Source: Rhodospirillaceae bacterium UBA6219 (lineage in GTDB: Bacteria; Pseudomonadota; Alphaproteobacteria; Rhodospirillales; Magnetospirillaceae). From it: a stretch of 64,000 bases of DNA. The number at the start of each line of letters is the position of its first letter. The first letter of the stretch is position 1. The stretch lies in contig DISD01000076.1 of the NCBI GenBank assembly GCA_002435715.1, positions 9,486 to 73,485 on the forward strand. The letters run 5' to 3'. The position numbers and the translations under genes are program-made. Shown piece by piece: positions 35,393 to 43,907 of the stretch. Below the pieces are notes generated by a model. That model did no database searches. It was given only the letters and a program-made list of their open reading frames with translations, and was not told the origin of the DNA.

Positions 35393-36586
35393 ATGAACCA
35401 GACGCCTTCCGCCCGCCCCGTTCTCCGTTTCGCCAAGGGCCGCGCCCGCCGATTCCGTTCGGGCCATCCGTGGGTGTTTTCCAACGAAATCGAGATGAAC
35501 GCCGAGCTGAAGGCCTTGCCCGCCGGCACCTTGGTGACGCTGATGGATGCCGGCGACGAAAAGCTGGGAGTGGCCAGCTTCAACCCCCATTCGCTGATCA
35601 CCGCCCGGGTGTTGTCGCGTCGCTGGGACGAGGTGATCGATGCCGGCTTCTTCGCCCGCCGGCTGCAAGCCGCCCGCGATCTGCGCGATCTGTTGTTCCC
35701 CACCCCCCATTACCGGCTGATCCATTCCGAAGCCGACAACCTGCCCGGCCTGATCGCCGACCGCTATGGCGACGTGTTCGCCCTGCAGGTCAACACCGCC
35801 GGCATGGAGGCGCTGACCCCGCTGCTGCTGGACGCGGTGCAAAGCGTCTTTGACCCCCGCGCCGTGGTGCTGAAGAACGATTCCCCGGTGCGCGGCCTGG
35901 AAGGCCTGCCGTTAGAGAACAAGGTGGCCCTGGGGCAGTTGGACGGCCCGGTGGAACTGGTGGAAAACGGCGCCCGCTTCGTCGCCGATTTGACCGAGGG
36001 ACAAAAGACCGGCTGGTTCTACGACCAGCGCGACAACCGCGCCTTCATGGCGCGTCTGGCCCAGGGGCGGCGCATGTTGGACGTCTACACCTATGCCGGC
36101 GGCTTCGCCGTGCAAGCCGCCTTGGGCGGGGCCACCGAGGTGGTGGCGGTGGACCGCTCCGAACATTCCCTGGCCCTGGCCGCCAAGGCCGCCGAACTGA
36201 ACAATGTGCCGCTTTCCACCATCCGCGCCGAGGCCTTCGCCGAAATGGCCCGCCTGGACGCCGCCGGTGAAAAGTTCGGAATGGTGGTGGTCGACCCGCC
36301 GGCCTTCGTCAAATCCCGCAAGGACGTCCAGACCGGCGCCAAGGGCTATCGCAAGATGGCGCGGCTGGCCGCCCCCTTGGTGGAAGCCGGCGGCTTCCTG
36401 CTGTGCGCGTCGTGCTCGCATCACATGCCGGCCGAGACCTTCGCCGAGGAAATCGCCCACGGGCTGGGCCAAGCCGGGCGCTCGGGCCGCATCCTGCGCA
36501 TCGCCGGGGCCGGCCCCGACCATCCACTGCACCCGCATCTGCCGGAAAGCGCCTATCTGAAGGCCATCGCGCTGCAACTGGATTAA
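35393..36586 (+). CDS. rlmI: 23S rRNA m5C methyltransferase RlmI-like
   Basis: This 397-aa SAM-dependent enzyme has an N-terminal PUA-type RNA-binding domain (RFAKGRARRFRSGHPWVFSN) and a class I methyltransferase domain with TGWFYDQRDNR, LDVYTYAGGFAVQAALGG (SAM loop), and catalytic motif VVVDPPAFVKSR. A late CASCSHHM motif also matches RlmI/YccW, which methylates C1962 of 23S rRNA. It is divergent from ccoN and shares the FNR-box region, though the box geometry favours ccoN. Confidence 0.9.
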   Translation: MNQTPSARPVLRFAKGRARRFRSGHPWVFSNEIEMNAELKALPAGTLVTLMDAGDEKLGVASFNPHSLITARVLSRRWDEVIDAGFFARRLQAARDLRDLLFPTPHYRLIHSEADNLPGLIADRYGDVFALQVNTAGMEALTPLLLDAVQSVFDPRAVVLKNDSPVRGLEGLPLENKVALGQLDGPVELVENGARFVADLTEGQKTGWFYDQRDNRAFMARLAQGRRMLDVYTYAGGFAVQAALGGATEVVAVDRSEHSLALAAKAAELNNVPLSTIRAEAFAEMARLDAAGEKFGMVVVDPPAFVKSRKDVQTGAKGYRKMARLAAPLVEAGGFLLCASCSHHMPAETFAEEIAHGLGQAGRSGRILRIAGAGPDHPLHPHLPESAYLKAIALQLD

Positions 36587-36591
36587 CCACC

Positions 36592-37017
36592 ATGAGCGAA
36601 CGCAATTGTGGGGAATGCACCATCTGCTGCTGGTTCTTCGCCGTCCCTGAAACCGGCAAGCCCACCAGCCAATGGTGCGAGCATTGCACCGAGCAGGGCT
36701 GCGCCGTGCATCAGACACGCCCGCAATCGTGCCGGAACTTCCAATGCTTCTGGCTGATGGAGCCCGATTTCCCCGAGGAAATGCGCCCCGATCTGTGCGG
36801 CGTGGTGGTCAGCTTCAACGAGGAACACACCTCGGTGGTCATCCACGTCGATCCCGACCGCCCCGATGCCCTGGCCGAGGAACCGGGGTCATGGTGGATG
36901 GAACCGCTGTTGAACGCCTATGACCCGGTTTGCGTGGTGTGCGGCGACGACCGCATGGTGGTCCGCCGAGAAATTGACGCCCCTGCGGTCGTCGGGGGCG
37001 AAATTCAGGAATCCTGA
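36592..37017 (+). CDS. cysteine-cluster protein (YkgJ/zinc-iron chelating type)
   Basis: The 141-aa cytoplasmic protein has CGECTICCW at the N-terminus and CEHCTEQGCAVHQTRPQSC soon after, then NFQCF. This spacing resembles the YkgJ-type putative zinc- or iron-binding family, of unknown reaction. A later CVVCGDD adds two more cysteines. It starts five bases after rlmI ends, so is likely co-transcribed, and overlaps the end of the convergent FIST gene by 13 bases. Confidence 0.75.
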   Translation: MSERNCGECTICCWFFAVPETGKPTSQWCEHCTEQGCAVHQTRPQSCRNFQCFWLMEPDFPEEMRPDLCGVVVSFNEEHTSVVIHVDPDRPDALAEEPGSWWMEPLLNAYDPVCVVCGDDRMVVRREIDAPAVVGGEIQES

Positions 37018-38117
37018 AGCCGCAGGCAGACCAAGGCGGCGTTGTGGAAGGCGGGGCGTCCCTGGCCGTCGGTGGACACCTCGCCCAGGGACAGCGCCCC
37101 CAGCAAGGTCTGGGTGCCGCAACTGGCCGCCAACGCCGCCATTTCCACCGCTGCGCTGCTTTCTCCCAGATGCATGCGCCGGCCGGCGCAGTAAAAGGTC
37201 AGAAGCGGCGCGTCGTCTTGTCCCAGATGCTCGGCCAGGTGAGGAATGCAATCGCTTTCCCCCAGCTCGGGCGCCCGCATGATCACCACCACCCCGCCTT
37301 CCGGCACTTCCCCCACGCAATGCACGCCGCCATCGTCGTCATGAGCCACCGGAATGAGCACCTGAACCAAGGAATCCCCGGCAAGCACGGCAAAGGGATG
37401 ATGCACGGCATGCTGATAGAACGTCTCGCCGGTCAGCACCACGCCATAATCCTCGCCCAGGGCCTCGGCATAGGCTTGGAAAGCCGGCCGGTCGTCCAAG
37501 GCCAGGATCCGGTTCCCGGCGGATTGGGTGATGCGCATGATCCGGGTCGGCACCGAATAACCATGTTCCACCGCCAGCCCGCTTCCCAGCGGCAGCAACA
37601 TCAGCAACACCGATTCGCTGACCACCTGGTGGGAATCGAACAGACAGGCCATGGGCTGAAAGGTTTCACTGCCGGCATTGGCCCCGGCATAGACGACCTG
37701 GTCGTCCAGGCGCTCGCCCATCTGTCGCAAGATGGCGTAAAGATTGGGCAGGCAGGCGTCGAACACCGAGAACAGCACCGGCTCGGCCCAACCGGATTGC
37801 GCCACCCAGTCGGGCAATTGGTCCAGCCACGCGGTGTGCGTCCCCGAATGCAAGCGCAACGGCGGCATCGAGGTGAAGCGCAGCAGCCACACCCCATCGC
37901 GGCACTCGCGCCCATGGACGATCAGCGCCGGGAACACCGCCCCGAACAACGGCACCCCCAATCGCCGGCAACATTCCTGCAAAAGCGGGATTTGTGCTTT
38001 CTCGGCCTCGGGCACCAGCGCGACGATTCCTCCCGCCGTGCCGACCAAGCGGCCCAAGGCTTGTTCCAGCACCGCTGCCGACAACGGGCAATGAAGGGGG
38101 GAAACGCGCAACGGCAC
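37005..38117 (-). CDS. FIST-domain sensor protein
   Basis: This 370-aa cytoplasmic protein has an N-terminal FIST domain (about 25-215: GGIVALVPEAEKAQ, LFGAVFPALIV, VYAGANAGSETF) and a FIST_C domain (about 225-350; ALDDRPAFQAYAEALGEDY, CAGRRMHLG). FIST proteins bind small ligands; the NosP group binds haem and senses nitric oxide and acts on a neighbouring histidine kinase. The next gene upstream encodes such a kinase. The GTG at 38117 has GAGG six bases before it. NO sensing is inference. Confidence 0.82.
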   Translation of the reverse strand: MPLRVSPLHCPLSAAVLEQALGRLVGTAGGIVALVPEAEKAQIPLLQECCRRLGVPLFGAVFPALIVHGRECRDGVWLLRFTSMPPLRLHSGTHTAWLDQLPDWVAQSGWAEPVLFSVFDACLPNLYAILRQMGERLDDQVVYAGANAGSETFQPMACLFDSHQVVSESVLLMLLPLGSGLAVEHGYSVPTRIMRITQSAGNRILALDDRPAFQAYAEALGEDYGVVLTGETFYQHAVHHPFAVLAGDSLVQVLIPVAHDDDGGVHCVGEVPEGGVVVIMRAPELGESDCIPHLAEHLGQDDAPLLTFYCAGRRMHLGESSAAVEMAALAASCGTQTLLGALSLGEVSTDGQGRPAFHNAALVCLRLQDS

Positions 38118-38202
38118 CAGGGACCTCGCGGACGAATGACGGGAAGAACAATACCTTCGTCAAGGCTAGCATATCGAAAGAGCTATGCACAGCACGGGTG
38201 AC

Positions 38203-39240
38203 CTAAGGGGCGATGCGCGGAAACTCCAACAGGAAGGACGCGCCCGGGGCGTCCTGGTTTTCCAGAACCACGGTTCCGCCCAAGGGGCCGGTCACCAGGT
38301 TGAAGACGATGTGCAGGCCCAAACCGCTGCCGCCACTGCCGCGCCGAGTGGTGAAAAACGGGTCGAAGATGCGGTTGCGGTGTTCTTCGGAAATGCCTTG
38401 GCCGTCATCGCTGTAGCGTAACCGCACCAGATCATCCGCCCCGGCTTCGACCTGGACCCGCAAATGGCCGCGCCGTCCCGTTTCATAGCCATGGGTCAGG
38501 GAATTCATCACGAAATTGGTCAACACCTGGGAAATCACCCCGGGATAGCCGTCAAGCACCAGATCCGTCGGACAGTTGATCGCCACCTGGTGCCCGGCCT
38601 GACGCAAATTGGGCCGAAGCGAGGTTACCGTTTCGGCGATGGTGTCGGCCAGCCGGAAGGTGCGGCGTTCCGACGACGTGCGGTCCACCGCCACCTGCTT
38701 GAAGGACCGGATCAAATCGGCGGCGCGTTCGCAATTGGCGACGATCAGCTTGGCGGTGTCGGCGGCGGTATCCATGTAGCGTTCGAAATCGTCGACACCG
38801 ATGTCGTCGGCTTCGAAAAGCGCGCGGATGGCTTTGGTGGAATCGTCCAGATGCGAAGCGCAGGAAAGCGCGATGCCGACCGGAGTGTTGATTTCGTGGG
38901 CGACGCCGCCCACCAGGGCACCCAACGACGCCAGCTTTTCCGTCTGCACCAGGGTTTCCTGGGCCTGACGCAATTGTTCCAGCGCCTCTTCCGCCTCGGC
39001 ACGGCGGCGGACCAGTTCCTGGTTCAACTGGGTCATCTGGTTTTGCAGACGGTCGCTGACCTTGACCAGACGCCGCTGTTCGCGCACCGAGCGGGAATAG
39101 GCGTCAGCCAGGATTCCCACTTCCGACAGCAATTGCGGATCACCATCCTTCATACGGTCCAGCAAACGCTTGGCACCGTCCAGAATGCGTTCTTCCGCGT
39201 CGAAAAGACTGAATCCGCCCTTGCTGTTTCCCTCGCTCAT
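38203..39240 (-). CDS. soluble sensor histidine kinase
   Basis: This 345-aa kinase lacks membrane helices. It has a coiled-coil N-terminus (about 55-105, EELRQAQETLVQTEK-like), the phospho-His box GALVGGVAHEINTPVG near residue 112, and an ATPase domain with N box NFVMNSLTHG, G1 DDGQGI and G2 GSGLGLHIV. With no sensor domain of its own it may take its signal from the adjacent FIST protein. It starts eight bases from the SiaC stop. Confidence 0.9.
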   Translation of the reverse strand: MSEGNSKGGFSLFDAEERILDGAKRLLDRMKDGDPQLLSEVGILADAYSRSVREQRRLVKVSDRLQNQMTQLNQELVRRRAEAEEALEQLRQAQETLVQTEKLASLGALVGGVAHEINTPVGIALSCASHLDDSTKAIRALFEADDIGVDDFERYMDTAADTAKLIVANCERAADLIRSFKQVAVDRTSSERRTFRLADTIAETVTSLRPNLRQAGHQVAINCPTDLVLDGYPGVISQVLTNFVMNSLTHGYETGRRGHLRVQVEAGADDLVRLRYSDDGQGISEEHRNRIFDPFFTTRRGSGGSGLGLHIVFNLVTGPLGGTVVLENQDAPGASFLLEFPRIAP

Positions 39241-39247
39241 CACCGGA

Positions 39248-39625
39248 TCAGGACACCGGCACCAGATTGAAGGTCACATGTTCCAAATCTTCGGAAAAAT
39301 CCTCGCCGAATTCCTTCATGGTTTCGTCGTCGGCCATGAACTGCCAATTGACCTCGATGTCCACGTCGGCAGCGTTTTCCAGCATCTGGAACATATTCAT
39401 CAGCGCCTTGGCCGAGGACGAATTGAAGTAGATCAACTCGAAATCCACCTTCAGACCCTTGCCATCGGCTTGGCCCAGATAATCCTGCAGAACGTTGAAG
39501 ATGGGGCCGAACACCTGCGAGGCATCCTCGGGATAGGATTCCCCCTTGATCCGCAGGGTTCCAGCGGCACTGTCGAAAGTGACCTCGGGCGAACGCTCGG
39601 TCGCAGCGATAAGCAGATTGTCCAT
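39248..39625 (-). CDS. siaC: SiaC-family regulatory phosphoprotein (DUF1987)
   Basis: This 125-aa STAS-like protein matches the SiaC family: IAATERSPEVTFDSAAGTL, IKGESYPEDASQVFGPIF, and LIYFNSSSAKALMNMF, in which a Ser/Thr is the phosphorylated residue in Pseudomonas SiaC. There SiaB kinase and a PP2C phosphatase (SiaA) switch SiaC, which binds a diguanylate cyclase (SiaD) to set biofilm growth. Here only the SiaB partner is adjacent. Confidence 0.85.
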   Translation of the reverse strand: MDNLLIAATERSPEVTFDSAAGTLRIKGESYPEDASQVFGPIFNVLQDYLGQADGKGLKVDFELIYFNSSSAKALMNMFQMLENAADVDIEVNWQFMADDETMKEFGEDFSEDLEHVTFNLVPVS

Positions 39626-39632
39626 GGAACCC

Positions 39633-40184
39633 TCAGATGGAAACTTTGAGGCAGAAGAAATGCCGTTCGGAATCGATGCGGTCGAAGTCGAACTCGATGG
39701 GCGCGCTGGCGCGTCGGGCGATTTCGATCAGGCCGATCGTGGCCCCTCGGCTGCCTTCGTCAGGCGGTTCGCGCAATTGTTCCTTGTAATAGGCCTTGAT
39801 CTCGTCCGGGGCCATGGCGCGCAAGGTCTCAAGCCGGTTCTTCAGCTTGGCCATGTCCTCTTCCAGGATGGTGTTGCCGCAAACGATGAAGAACTGGCCG
39901 TTTTCCGAACCGATGGTGACCATGCCCGACGACAGTTCGACCGCCTTTTCCAACTTGCCCTGCACCTTCTCGGCAGAGTAGCGGATGATGTTCTGCGACT
40001 GTTCGACGAAGACCGAGAACACCTTCTTGATGGTGGTCACATCGGTATCTTCCAGCGCCATCTTTTGCCGAAGCGCGTCCCCCAAGGAATACAGGATTCC
40101 TTCGGACAGATAGCCAGAGAACGAGAAAATGATCCCCCGTTCGTCCAAGGTCGACTTGAAAGCCCGAAATTGCTTTGCCAGCAT
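39633..40184 (-). CDS. siaB: SiaB-family protein kinase (DUF6272)
   Basis: This 183-aa protein is similar to SiaB, a kinase that phosphorylates SiaC. Seen are GIIFSFSGYLSEGILYSLGD near the N-terminus, QNIIRYSAEK, GSENGQFFIVCGN and GATIGLIEIARRAS, fitting a small GHKL-like ATPase. The start at 40184 is preferred to one 14 codons upstream because homology begins at MLAKQF. It lies seven bases before siaC. Confidence 0.82.
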   Translation of the reverse strand: MLAKQFRAFKSTLDERGIIFSFSGYLSEGILYSLGDALRQKMALEDTDVTTIKKVFSVFVEQSQNIIRYSAEKVQGKLEKAVELSSGMVTIGSENGQFFIVCGNTILEEDMAKLKNRLETLRAMAPDEIKAYYKEQLREPPDEGSRGATIGLIEIARRASAPIEFDFDRIDSERHFFCLKVSI

Positions 40185-40302
40185 TCGAATTCCCCAGATC
40201 CCAGTCGGTGGGCGCGTCAGAGCCAAGGCCCGGCGTCCACCCTCGGTTCAACCACAGTATCAACCCCGGCACGTTGGCTCAAGCCGGCGTTCCCTTGCCC
40301 CT

Positions 40303-41598
40303 TCAACGATCGCGTGGCGGTGTGCGCAAATGCACTGAAACCCGCGTCCCCTGGTTCTCGTCGCTTTCCACGGTGATCGAGCCACCATGCAAGTCGACGA
40401 TCTGTTTGACCATGTGCAGCCCGATCCCCGAACCCGACAATTTATGAGCGTTGCCGGCCCGGTAGAAGCGCTCGAAAATGCGGCCCTGGTCGGCGAGCGG
40501 AATGCCGATGCCATGGTCGCGCACCGCCAGGGTGACACCGCCATGGCTGGCGCGCAGCCGCACCGAGACCGGACTGTCCTTGGAATATTTCAGCGCGTTG
40601 GACAGCAAGTTGTTGACCACCAAGGGCAACAGATTGGGATCGCCCCACACTTGGGTGATCCGCCCCATGTCCAGTTCGATCTGCCGTCCCCCCGACGCCG
40701 CCCGATGATGGGCCACGGCGGCGCGCAGGATGGGCGCCAGGTCCAGGGCCTGTTCCTGGACGATCATGCGGCCGGTTTCCAATTGTTCGTCGGCCAGGCA
40801 GGTGCCGATCAGGTCGATCAGCCGACCGACGGCGCCCCGGATGGTTTCCAGCCGGGTCAGCATGCCCGAATCCACCTTGGTGGCCCGCATCATCAGCATC
40901 TGCGCCGCCGAATCGATGATGGCCAAGGGGGTGCGGAATTCGTGGCTGACCATGGACAGGAATTGTCGCAATTGGCCCTTGGCCGAGGTTTCACGTTCCA
41001 GGGCCACTTCGGCGCGTTCCTTGGCCCGGGTCAGCGCGTCGTGGCTTTCCAACAATTGGGCGGTCCGTTCGGCCACCTTCATTTCCAATTGCTCGTTGGC
41101 ATCCAGCAATTGGCGGTTCAGACGGTTGATGGTGTCGATGTCGCGCCAAGCGCGCAGCGCGCCGACCAAGGCGGTGAACAGCTTTTGCGCCGTCAGCTCG
41201 CTTTTCGCCTTGTAATCGTTGACGTCATAGGCGACCACCACCTCGCGCTCGGGGGCTTCGCCGGGCTGGCCGGTGCGCAAGATGATGCGAAGGTCGTGGT
41301 TGTCCAATTCGTCCCGCACCAGACGCACCAGACGCAGACCGGAATCGGGTTTTTCCATCACCACGTCCAGCAACGCCACCGGAATTTCCGGTTGGCGGCG
41401 CAGCACTTCCAACGCTTCGCCCACCGAATGGGCCGAAATCATCTCGAAGCCCCGACCTTCAAAGGTGAAGTCGCGCAACAGCACCTGCGTCATCGAATGG
41501 ACCTGGTCGTCGTCGTCCACCACCAGAACCCGCCACGGCAGCGGGGCCGGGGCGGCACTTTTCCTTTCGCGCAGCCGAAGGGGTGCCGACGCCGCCAT
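40303..41598 (-). CDS. receiver-histidine kinase hybrid protein
   Basis: This 431-aa soluble protein has an N-terminal receiver (about 22-150; VLVVDDDDQVHSM, phospho-Asp in VALLDVVMEKPDSG, whose tail differs from CheY), a coiled coil (160-210), then HisKA with MVSHEFRTPLA (about 220) and an ATPase domain (NLLSNALKYS, VRDHGIGI, GSGIGLHMV). It can both receive and give phosphate. The next gene upstream, three bases away, encodes an OmpR-type regulator. Confidence 0.92.
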   Translation of the reverse strand: MAASAPLRLRERKSAAPAPLPWRVLVVDDDDQVHSMTQVLLRDFTFEGRGFEMISAHSVGEALEVLRRQPEIPVALLDVVMEKPDSGLRLVRLVRDELDNHDLRIILRTGQPGEAPEREVVVAYDVNDYKAKSELTAQKLFTALVGALRAWRDIDTINRLNRQLLDANEQLEMKVAERTAQLLESHDALTRAKERAEVALERETSAKGQLRQFLSMVSHEFRTPLAIIDSAAQMLMMRATKVDSGMLTRLETIRGAVGRLIDLIGTCLADEQLETGRMIVQEQALDLAPILRAAVAHHRAASGGRQIELDMGRITQVWGDPNLLPLVVNNLLSNALKYSKDSPVSVRLRASHGGVTLAVRDHGIGIPLADQGRIFERFYRAGNAHKLSGSGIGLHMVKQIVDLHGGSITVESDENQGTRVSVHLRTPPRDR

Positions 41599-41601
41599 GG
41601 A

Positions 41602-42321
41602 TCAGTTCCCCTGCTTGACGATCACCGGGGCGGTGAAGGCATAGCCGGTGCCGTGCACCGCTTCGATGGGCAGTTCACGGCCCAAGGCCTCGGCCCCCTT
41701 GGCCCGGAGACGGCGCACCATGGAATCCACCGAACGGTCGCCGGCATCCCATTCACGCTTGCCCAAGGCCTTGAAGATGGCCGCCCGCGACACCGGTTCA
41801 CCGGGACGTTCCACCAGCAGCGACACGAAGACCCGTTCGTTGGCGGTCAGTTTGGTGGATTCGCCGGCCGGCGACACCAAGGCCCAGGCCAATTGGTCGT
41901 AAACCCAATGGGAATGATTGTTGCCGACGGGGGAGGTTTCGGGAACCTGGGCGGCGACCCCGGTCAGGCGCCGCGACAACGACCGCACCTGGGCTTCCAG
42001 TTCGCGCAGTTCCACCGGCTTGACCAGATAAACGTCGGCACCGATTTCCAGACCGACGACGCGGTCCACGTTCACGCCGCGCGCCGTCAGCATGATGATG
42101 CCCACATCCGACGTGTCGCGCAGGCGTTTGGCGATGGAAAACCCGTCTTCACCGGGCAGGTTGATGTCCAGGATGATCAAATCGGCCGGACGTTCGGCCA
42201 TGGCGCGGTCCAAGGCGATACCATCCTCACACCCCACCACACTATGCCCACAAGCGGTCAGATACTCGACCACGTCGGCCCTTAACGAGGCTTCGTCCTC
42301 GACGACGGCTATCCGCGCCAT
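41602..42321 (-). CDS. OmpR-family response regulator
   Basis: This 239-aa protein has a receiver (IAVVEDEASLRADV; phospho-Asp in LIILDINLPGEDG; Lys in YLVKPVE) and a winged-helix output domain (LTANERVFVSLLVERPGEPV, DRSVDSMVRRLRAK, VHGTGYAF). It is the first gene of the six-gene cluster and the likely output of the kinase beside it. The ATG at 42321 is chosen because the receiver begins there. Confidence 0.92.
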   Translation of the reverse strand: MARIAVVEDEASLRADVVEYLTACGHSVVGCEDGIALDRAMAERPADLIILDINLPGEDGFSIAKRLRDTSDVGIIMLTARGVNVDRVVGLEIGADVYLVKPVELRELEAQVRSLSRRLTGVAAQVPETSPVGNNHSHWVYDQLAWALVSPAGESTKLTANERVFVSLLVERPGEPVSRAAIFKALGKREWDAGDRSVDSMVRRLRAKGAEALGRELPIEAVHGTGYAFTAPVIVKQGN

Positions 42322-42411
42322 GTCACCCCCGGCTCTGCGCTCCATTGTTTATCAAAATGGAGCATTTTCAGGCCGCCGCGTCAAATGACTAACGCGGCGA
42401 CCCGAGCAAGC

Positions 42412-42777
42412 TTACGCCTTGGGGGCGACGATCTTTTCCACCAGTTTGACCAACAGGCGGTCCATGCGGGCGGCCCACACTTCGTCGCTGTCGATCATTT
42501 CACGGCAGCGGCGGAAGGCCCGCAGCACGGTGGTGTGGCTGCGACCACCGAACACCCGGCCCAGTTCGGGCAGCGAGCACGAGGTCAGCAAACGCGAGTA
42601 GTACATGGCGGCCATACGCGGCTTCCACAGACGGTGGTCGCGGGAATGAACCATCATCTCACGCTCGGTCAGGCCAAATTCGGCGGCAACCAAAGCGATG
42701 ACGTCGGCCACGAACGGATCGCTGACCTTGTAGCGCAGCGGGGTGGCCGAGCGGATTTCAGCAAGAGCGACGGACAT
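42412..42777 (-). CDS. stand-alone DnaA domain IV-like DNA-binding protein
   Basis: This 121-aa protein consists mostly of the DnaA C-terminal DNA-binding domain. It has FVADVIALVAAEFGLTEREM, then RMAAMYYSRLLTSCSLPELG, and then the recognition signature GGRSHTTVLRAF (GGRDHTTV in DnaA; the Asp is Ser here). There is no ATPase domain. It may bind DnaA boxes and compete with DnaA, or act as an ordinary regulator; neither is proven. Single gene with about 135 bases upstream. Confidence 0.82.
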   Translation of the reverse strand: MSVALAEIRSATPLRYKVSDPFVADVIALVAAEFGLTEREMMVHSRDHRLWKPRMAAMYYSRLLTSCSLPELGRVFGGRSHTTVLRAFRRCREMIDSDEVWAARMDRLLVKLVEKIVAPKA

Positions 42778-42912
42778 GGGATTACCCCCTTAAATCCAAA
42801 TGACTTCCTGCCTCTTATTGTGCGTATGTGCGCAGCCACAGCCACCCGCGAGATGAAATTCGTTGTGTCGAAAAGTGACGGAGGCTTAACCGCACTGTGA
42901 CAAAGGATATCG

Positions 42913-43848
42913 TCACCCCAGCCGGGCCTGGAAAACACGCACCGCCGCCACCAAGGCGCGCCGCGCCCCGGGCTCCATGGCCGAGTGGCCGGCGTCGGAA
43001 ACCATGTCCAGACGGGCACCGGGCCATTGCCGGGCCAGTTCGTCGGCGGTCACCGGCGGACACACCACGTCATAGCGGCCTTGCACCAGATGGGCGGGAA
43101 GATGACGGATCCGCTCCATCCCGGCCAGCAATTGACCGGGCTTCATGAAGCCGCCATGAACCATGTAATGGCATTCCATCCGCGACAACGACAAGGCGGC
43201 GGCGGCATCCATCTCGCTGGGGGCGTCGCGCGGCACCAAACGGGCGCAGGCTTCCTCATAAGCGCACCACACCCGCGCCGCCGGCAGATGGATGGCCGGG
43301 TCGGGATTCATCAGACGGCGGTGATAGGCGGCCAACAAATCGACGCTGTCGCCGTTCACATGCTCGCGGAAACGCCGATGCGCTTCGGGGAAGAACGTCC
43401 CCATGCCGTGCAGGAACCACTCGGTTTCGATGGGGCGGAACAAAAAGATGCCGCGCAGCACGAACCCCAGAACCCGTTCCGGATGGGCCTGCCCATAGGC
43501 CAAGGACAGCGTGCTGCCCCACGAACCGCCGAACAGCAACCATTTTTCCACCGCCAGATGATGGCGCAGCCTTTCCATGTCGGCCACCAGATGCCCGGTG
43601 GTGTTGGCATGGGTTTCGGCATTGGGGGTGGAGCGCCCGCAACCGCGCTGGTCGAACAGCACGATCCGCCAATAGCTGGGGTCGAAATAGCGCCGGTAAG
43701 CCGGGGCGCTGCCCGAGCCCGGCCCGCCATGGACGAACAGCACCGGCATGCCGGTGGGGTTGCCCGACACCTCCCAGTAAAGGCTGTGGCCGTCGCCCAC
43801 GTCCAGCATGCCGCTGGCATGGGCTTCGATGGGAGGAAACAGATCCAT
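42913..43848 (-). CDS. pip: proline iminopeptidase
   Basis: This 311-aa alpha/beta-hydrolase removes N-terminal proline from peptides. The catalytic triad is Ser in GGSWGSTLSL (about 105-114), Asp in VQGRYDVVCPP and His in DAGHSAMEP. The oxyanion region is in HGGPGSGS, and DQRGCGRS is a family mark. The length equals that of bacterial Pip. The start at 43848 (MDLFPPI) is standard for the family. Divergent from queA. Confidence 0.93.
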   Translation of the reverse strand: MDLFPPIEAHASGMLDVGDGHSLYWEVSGNPTGMPVLFVHGGPGSGSAPAYRRYFDPSYWRIVLFDQRGCGRSTPNAETHANTTGHLVADMERLRHHLAVEKWLLFGGSWGSTLSLAYGQAHPERVLGFVLRGIFLFRPIETEWFLHGMGTFFPEAHRRFREHVNGDSVDLLAAYHRRLMNPDPAIHLPAARVWCAYEEACARLVPRDAPSEMDAAAALSLSRMECHYMVHGGFMKPGQLLAGMERIRHLPAHLVQGRYDVVCPPVTADELARQWPGARLDMVSDAGHSAMEPGARRALVAAVRVFQARLG

Positions 43849-43907
43849 GGATGAAAGCTCTTTGCAAGGGTTGACGCGACGGGGCAATCCACCCTAAACC
43901 CGCCGCC

